Shown here: one piece after another, positions 6,345-8,169 of the stretch
Layout of the letters: every line of letters starts with the position of its first letter
How positions within the stretch are numbered: the first letter of the stretch is position 1
Source of the DNA: CAYOOT01 sp964405665
Lineage (GTDB): Bacteria; Bdellovibrionota_C; UBA2361; SZUA-149; CAZDWZ01
Length of the DNA stretch: 8,169 nucleotides
Assembly (NCBI GenBank): GCA_964405665.1
Contig: CAYOOT010000104.1
Coordinates: forward strand, 1-8,169
Reading direction: 5' to 3'
The notes under the pieces: model-generated
What the model saw: the letters and a program-made list of their open reading frames with translations, nothing else
Database searches by the model: none
Told to the model about the DNA's origin: nothing
Translations under genes and position numbers: made by a program

Positions 6345-6373
6345 TTATACCAGATATAAACAATAAAAAGCAA
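6345..6373 (-). promoter_or_regulatory. Candidate promoter of mnmG-rsmG(-parAB), with overlapping short palindrome
   Basis: On the minus strand, TTGCTT (plus 6368-6373) and TATAAC (plus 6345-6350) are separated by 17 bases, a reasonable sigma-70-type pair. It would place the transcription start about 35 to 40 bases before the mnmG ATG. The -10 lies inside the interrupted palindrome CTGGT-TAT-ACCAG (6341-6353), which could be an operator but is short enough to be chance. The whole 6301-6449 gap is otherwise featureless and AT-rich. Confidence 0.35.
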
Positions 6374-6434
6374 ACACTGGATCAAGATCATCTTAATTTT
6401 AGATAAGATAGTATATTTACTAATAGTTTTCTAT

Positions 6435-6440
6435 TATAAT
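6435..6440 (+). promoter_or_regulatory. Candidate -10 box for the transglycosylase gene
   Basis: A perfect TATAAT stands 9 bases before the ATG at 6450. No good -35 lies at the right distance (6412-6417 is TATATT). If used, transcription would begin within a few bases of the start codon, giving an almost leaderless mRNA. That fits the lack of any Shine-Dalgarno sequence there, but a perfect hexamer in such AT-rich DNA may be chance. Confidence 0.25.
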
Positions 6441-6449
6441 TATGCGGTC

Positions 6450-7553
6450 ATGAGGGAGTTGTTTATAAAAATAGGTAAGAAGTTTTTCCTATCCTCTGGA
6501 AATTCGCTGTCCATTAATTTTGGCGATAATACCGATACGATCAAAGAAGTCTTAAAATACAAAGCCCTCAATAATAATAAACTTAGTCCAAGCGATCGTC
6601 ATCTCCTAAGAAACTTGGATCGCATCAATAAAAGACTTTTCGCTCCAACATATAAATCAGTTGCAATAAATATCTTTTTCGCATTTTTTCGACCAATCAT
6701 AATTTTAACAATGCTTTTTCAATTAACTCTGGGCATTAAAAATAAATTTTACAAAGAAGAAAGTATTGAAGAAGTGGTGGCCACTCATGCTGTTAAAATT
6801 GAAGATGATCGTTTACTAGATTTGGCTCAATATATCACTCCTGATCAGCAAAAGAGCGTTTCTGTAAATAATAATTACCCAATACTTTATACTAGCTTTA
6901 ATTCTCCTGCTAAACAGCAAACAAACATTGTCGAAGAAATTAAAAAGGAAGACAAAGTAGATGTTGCCAGGATAGAGCCAAAACCGAGCAATAAAGAATC
7001 TCTTGAGCTTATTCGTCAACAAAATCTTGTTAAATTTATTTCCGGTTTAATTGCAGCTTTTAGGCCGACTTTACATGAACCAGGAGAAATCGCCCGCAAT
7101 ATTGTGGAATTAAGCTCTGCTGAAGATTTTAACCCTTTTTATTTGGCAGCAATAATCTCCATCGAAAGCAGGTTTATCTCTAACGCTGAATCTAATGTCG
7201 GAGCACTGGGTTTAATGCAGATTATGCCAGCAACAGCTCGAGAAGTAGTAAGAAAAAATTATAGCTCTAGAAGTAACATCACCCTAACTCATCCTCGAAC
7301 CAATATTAAGCTTGGTATCGATTATCTTAAATTTCTGGAAGAAAAGTTTCGCGGCAATAAATCTCTAATTCTTGCTGCCTATAATTGGGGTCCGGCTAAT
7401 GTTGATAGTGCCAAGAGAAATTTTCGCAATATTCCTACTTCAGTACAAAAATACGCTACAACAATTCTTAAGCGCTCTGTCCTCTGGCAAAACCATTTTA
7501 CCAAAGCCAATCAAATAGCCGATTCCTTAACTATTGAAACTAAAAATAACTAG
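6450..7553 (+). CDS. Membrane-anchored lytic transglycosylase, SLT domain (goose-lysozyme-like)
   Basis: Lytic transglycosylases cleave the MurNAc-GlcNAc bond of peptidoglycan, leaving a 1,6-anhydro end. The C-terminal domain (about 212-345) carries the family motifs in order: 'AAIISIESRF' with catalytic Glu239, 'GALGLMQIMPATA' (251-263), 'NIKLGIDYL' (285-293), 'LILAAYNWGPANVD' (307-319) and 'IPTSVQKYATTIL' (328-340). The N-terminus is unusual. There is no cleavable signal peptide. Instead, about 70 mostly polar and basic residues precede a hydrophobic stretch at about 71-96, which contains Arg81. This suggests a signal anchor with the enzyme domain in the periplasm, linked by a polar spacer (about 100-205). 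The ATG overlaps the TGA of a three-codon ATG reading frame (6442-6453), probably by chance. dtd follows after 33 bases. Which subfamily it belongs to cannot be decided here. Confidence 0.9.
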   Translation: MRELFIKIGKKFFLSSGNSLSINFGDNTDTIKEVLKYKALNNNKLSPSDRHLLRNLDRINKRLFAPTYKSVAINIFFAFFRPIIILTMLFQLTLGIKNKFYKEESIEEVVATHAVKIEDDRLLDLAQYITPDQQKSVSVNNNYPILYTSFNSPAKQQTNIVEEIKKEDKVDVARIEPKPSNKESLELIRQQNLVKFISGLIAAFRPTLHEPGEIARNIVELSSAEDFNPFYLAAIISIESRFISNAESNVGALGLMQIMPATAREVVRKNYSSRSNITLTHPRTNIKLGIDYLKFLEEKFRGNKSLILAAYNWGPANVDSAKRNFRNIPTSVQKYATTILKRSVLWQNHFTKANQIADSLTIETKNN

Positions 7554-7586
7554 ACTCTACTGAAAAATCGCCGTAAAACTTCTTCA

Positions 7587-8027
7587 ATGAAAATTGTAAT
7601 TCAGCGTGTTTCCAATGCCAGTGTTGTGGTTGAAAATAAAGTTGTCGGAGCAATCTCTCCAGGCCTGATGCTACTTGTTGGCTTTGGTAAAGTTGATACC
7701 AAAGAAAAGCTCCCAGCAATGGCCGAAAAAGTAGCTAATTTGCGCATTTTTCCTGACGAAAAAGGCCGATTTCATTATTCACTACTGGAAATCAAAGGGG
7801 AGATTTTACTGGTTCCTCAGTTTACTCTTTACGCTGATTGTTCCAAAGGAAGAAGACCAGAATTTTTTAATGCTCTGGAGCCTCAAGCTGCTACTGAACT
7901 GTTTGATTTATTTGTAGAAGAGTTTAAAAAACTAGCGATTCCAAAAGTGCAAACTGGAGTATTTGGAGCAGAAATGCATGTTAGTTTACTGAATCATGGG
8001 CCGGTAACGATATTGCTTGAAAGCTAA
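7587..8027 (+). CDS. dtd: D-aminoacyl-tRNA deacylase (DTD)
   Basis: DTD removes D-amino acids (and glycine from tRNA-Ala) from mischarged tRNAs, a proofreading step in the cytoplasm, and works as a homodimer. The N-terminal 'MKIVIQRVSNASVVVENKVVG' is typical and fixes the start. The active-site region is 'VPQFTLYADCSKGRRPEF' (76-93), with Pro77 where E. coli has Ser in 'SQFTL'. The C-terminal 'NHGPVTILLES' (136-146) holds the Gly138-Pro139 cis pair that enforces chirality, preceded by 'VQTGVFGAEMHVSLL'. At 146 residues it has the family length. It starts 33 bases after the transglycosylase stop, so the two are likely co-transcribed, though no ribosome site is evident. The Ser-to-Pro change is, as far as I recall, found in other DTDs and does not suggest loss of function. 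Confidence 0.96.
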   Translation: MKIVIQRVSNASVVVENKVVGAISPGLMLLVGFGKVDTKEKLPAMAEKVANLRIFPDEKGRFHYSLLEIKGEILLVPQFTLYADCSKGRRPEFFNALEPQAATELFDLFVEEFKKLAIPKVQTGVFGAEMHVSLLNHGPVTILLES

Positions 8028-8049
8028 GAAAGACACTCAACGTCTTTTT
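8028..8049 (+). terminator. Weak intrinsic-terminator-like hairpin after dtd
   Basis: Directly after the dtd stop, GAAAGAC and GTCTTTT can pair (six pairs plus one G-U) around a 7-base loop, with the T-run 8045-8049 partly inside the stem. The stem has only two G-C pairs, so it would be weak. The much stronger inverted repeat just downstream may do the terminating. Confidence 0.3.
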
Positions 8050-8053
8050 CTGT

Positions 8054-8126
8054 AGGGGCACCCTTTATGGGTGACCGGATTTCCAAAGATCAAAGGGCTA
8101 ACCGGGCACCCATAAAGGGTGCCCCT
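8054..8126. repeat. Nested inverted repeat, 73 bp, MITE- or hairpin-like element
   Basis: The left arm AGGGGCACCCTTTATGGGTG (8054-8073) is the exact reverse complement of 8107-8126. Allowing one mismatch (8074 against 8106), the arms extend to 25 bases (8054-8078 and 8102-8126). Each arm is itself a hairpin: the right one is GGGCACCC-ATAAA-GGGTGCCC with a perfect 8-pair stem, and the left one has lost a pair through the A at 8074. The 23-base centre is unique. The element is much more GC-rich than its surroundings and encodes nothing. Such nested GGGGCACC-type palindromes are often dispersed genomic repeats. Copy number cannot be seen here, as only one copy is in the window. It may also act as a transcription terminator between dtd and the next gene. 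Confidence 0.8.
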
Positions 8127-8141
8127 TGTATGTATCAAATC

Positions 8142-8161
8142 TGCTATAAGAAAAAATAAGG
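8142..8161 (+). promoter_or_regulatory. Possible promoter and ribosome site of the next gene
   Basis: TGCTATAAG (8142-8150) has the form of an extended -10 element, and AAGGA (8157-8161) resembles a Shine-Dalgarno sequence shortly before the window ends. No -35 at good spacing and no start codon are visible inside the window. The two elements are too close together to serve the same transcript fully, so at most one is real. Confidence 0.15.
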
Positions 8162-8169
8162 ATAGAGAA

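Noticed and set aside
6200..6406. Plus-strand open frame running from the mnmG 5' end into the intergenic gap
   Set aside because: It mostly mirrors the conserved FAD-motif codons of mnmG, has no ribosome site and shows no family resemblance.
6442..6453. Three-codon reading frame ATG-CGG-TCA-TGA overlapping the transglycosylase ATG, a possible coupling leader peptide
   Set aside because: It has no ribosome site, and the only good -10 nearby would start transcription after its ATG. Such an overlap is easily chance.

Overview
This is an AT-rich (GC below 40% by eye) bacterial chromosome segment with a conserved housekeeping core. The mnmG-rsmG-parA-parB block with parS sites is characteristic of origin-proximal regions in many bacteria. 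CheY paired with a CheZ phosphatase points to a motile Gram-negative of proteobacterial or related type. The exact lineage cannot be fixed from this sequence alone. Good Shine-Dalgarno sequences are scarce; parB has the clearest one.

Layout. At 1-412 (+) is the 3' end of a Fic-family gene carrying a C-terminal winged helix. At 520-714 (+) is a small conserved protein of unknown function. From 6300 down to 735 everything is on the minus strand, in transcription order: mnmG (tRNA wobble-uridine modification), rsmG (16S rRNA methyltransferase), parA and parB (chromosome segregation), an AT-rich gap, then cheY and cheZ (chemotaxis output). A 149-base divergent region at 6301-6449 separates this block from a plus-strand pair: a membrane-anchored lytic transglycosylase and dtd (D-aminoacyl-tRNA deacylase). 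The window ends with a nested inverted repeat at 8054-8126.

The most striking structure is a pair of perfect parS sites (TGTTTCACGTGAAACA) at the two ends of rsmG. The upstream one supplies two bases of the annotated GTG start codon and encodes the first residues. The downstream one supplies the TGA stop codon and sits just upstream of parA. ParB, made two genes downstream, is expected to load on these sites as a CTP-dependent clamp, and ParA moves the resulting complex.

Other points are a CheY with Cys where the signalling Tyr106 normally sits, a cheY-cheZ pair with no cheA, cheW or receptor gene in view, and a repeat that looks like a small non-autonomous or hairpin element. I found no CRISPR array, tRNA, rRNA, insertion sequence or unmistakably new multi-gene system.
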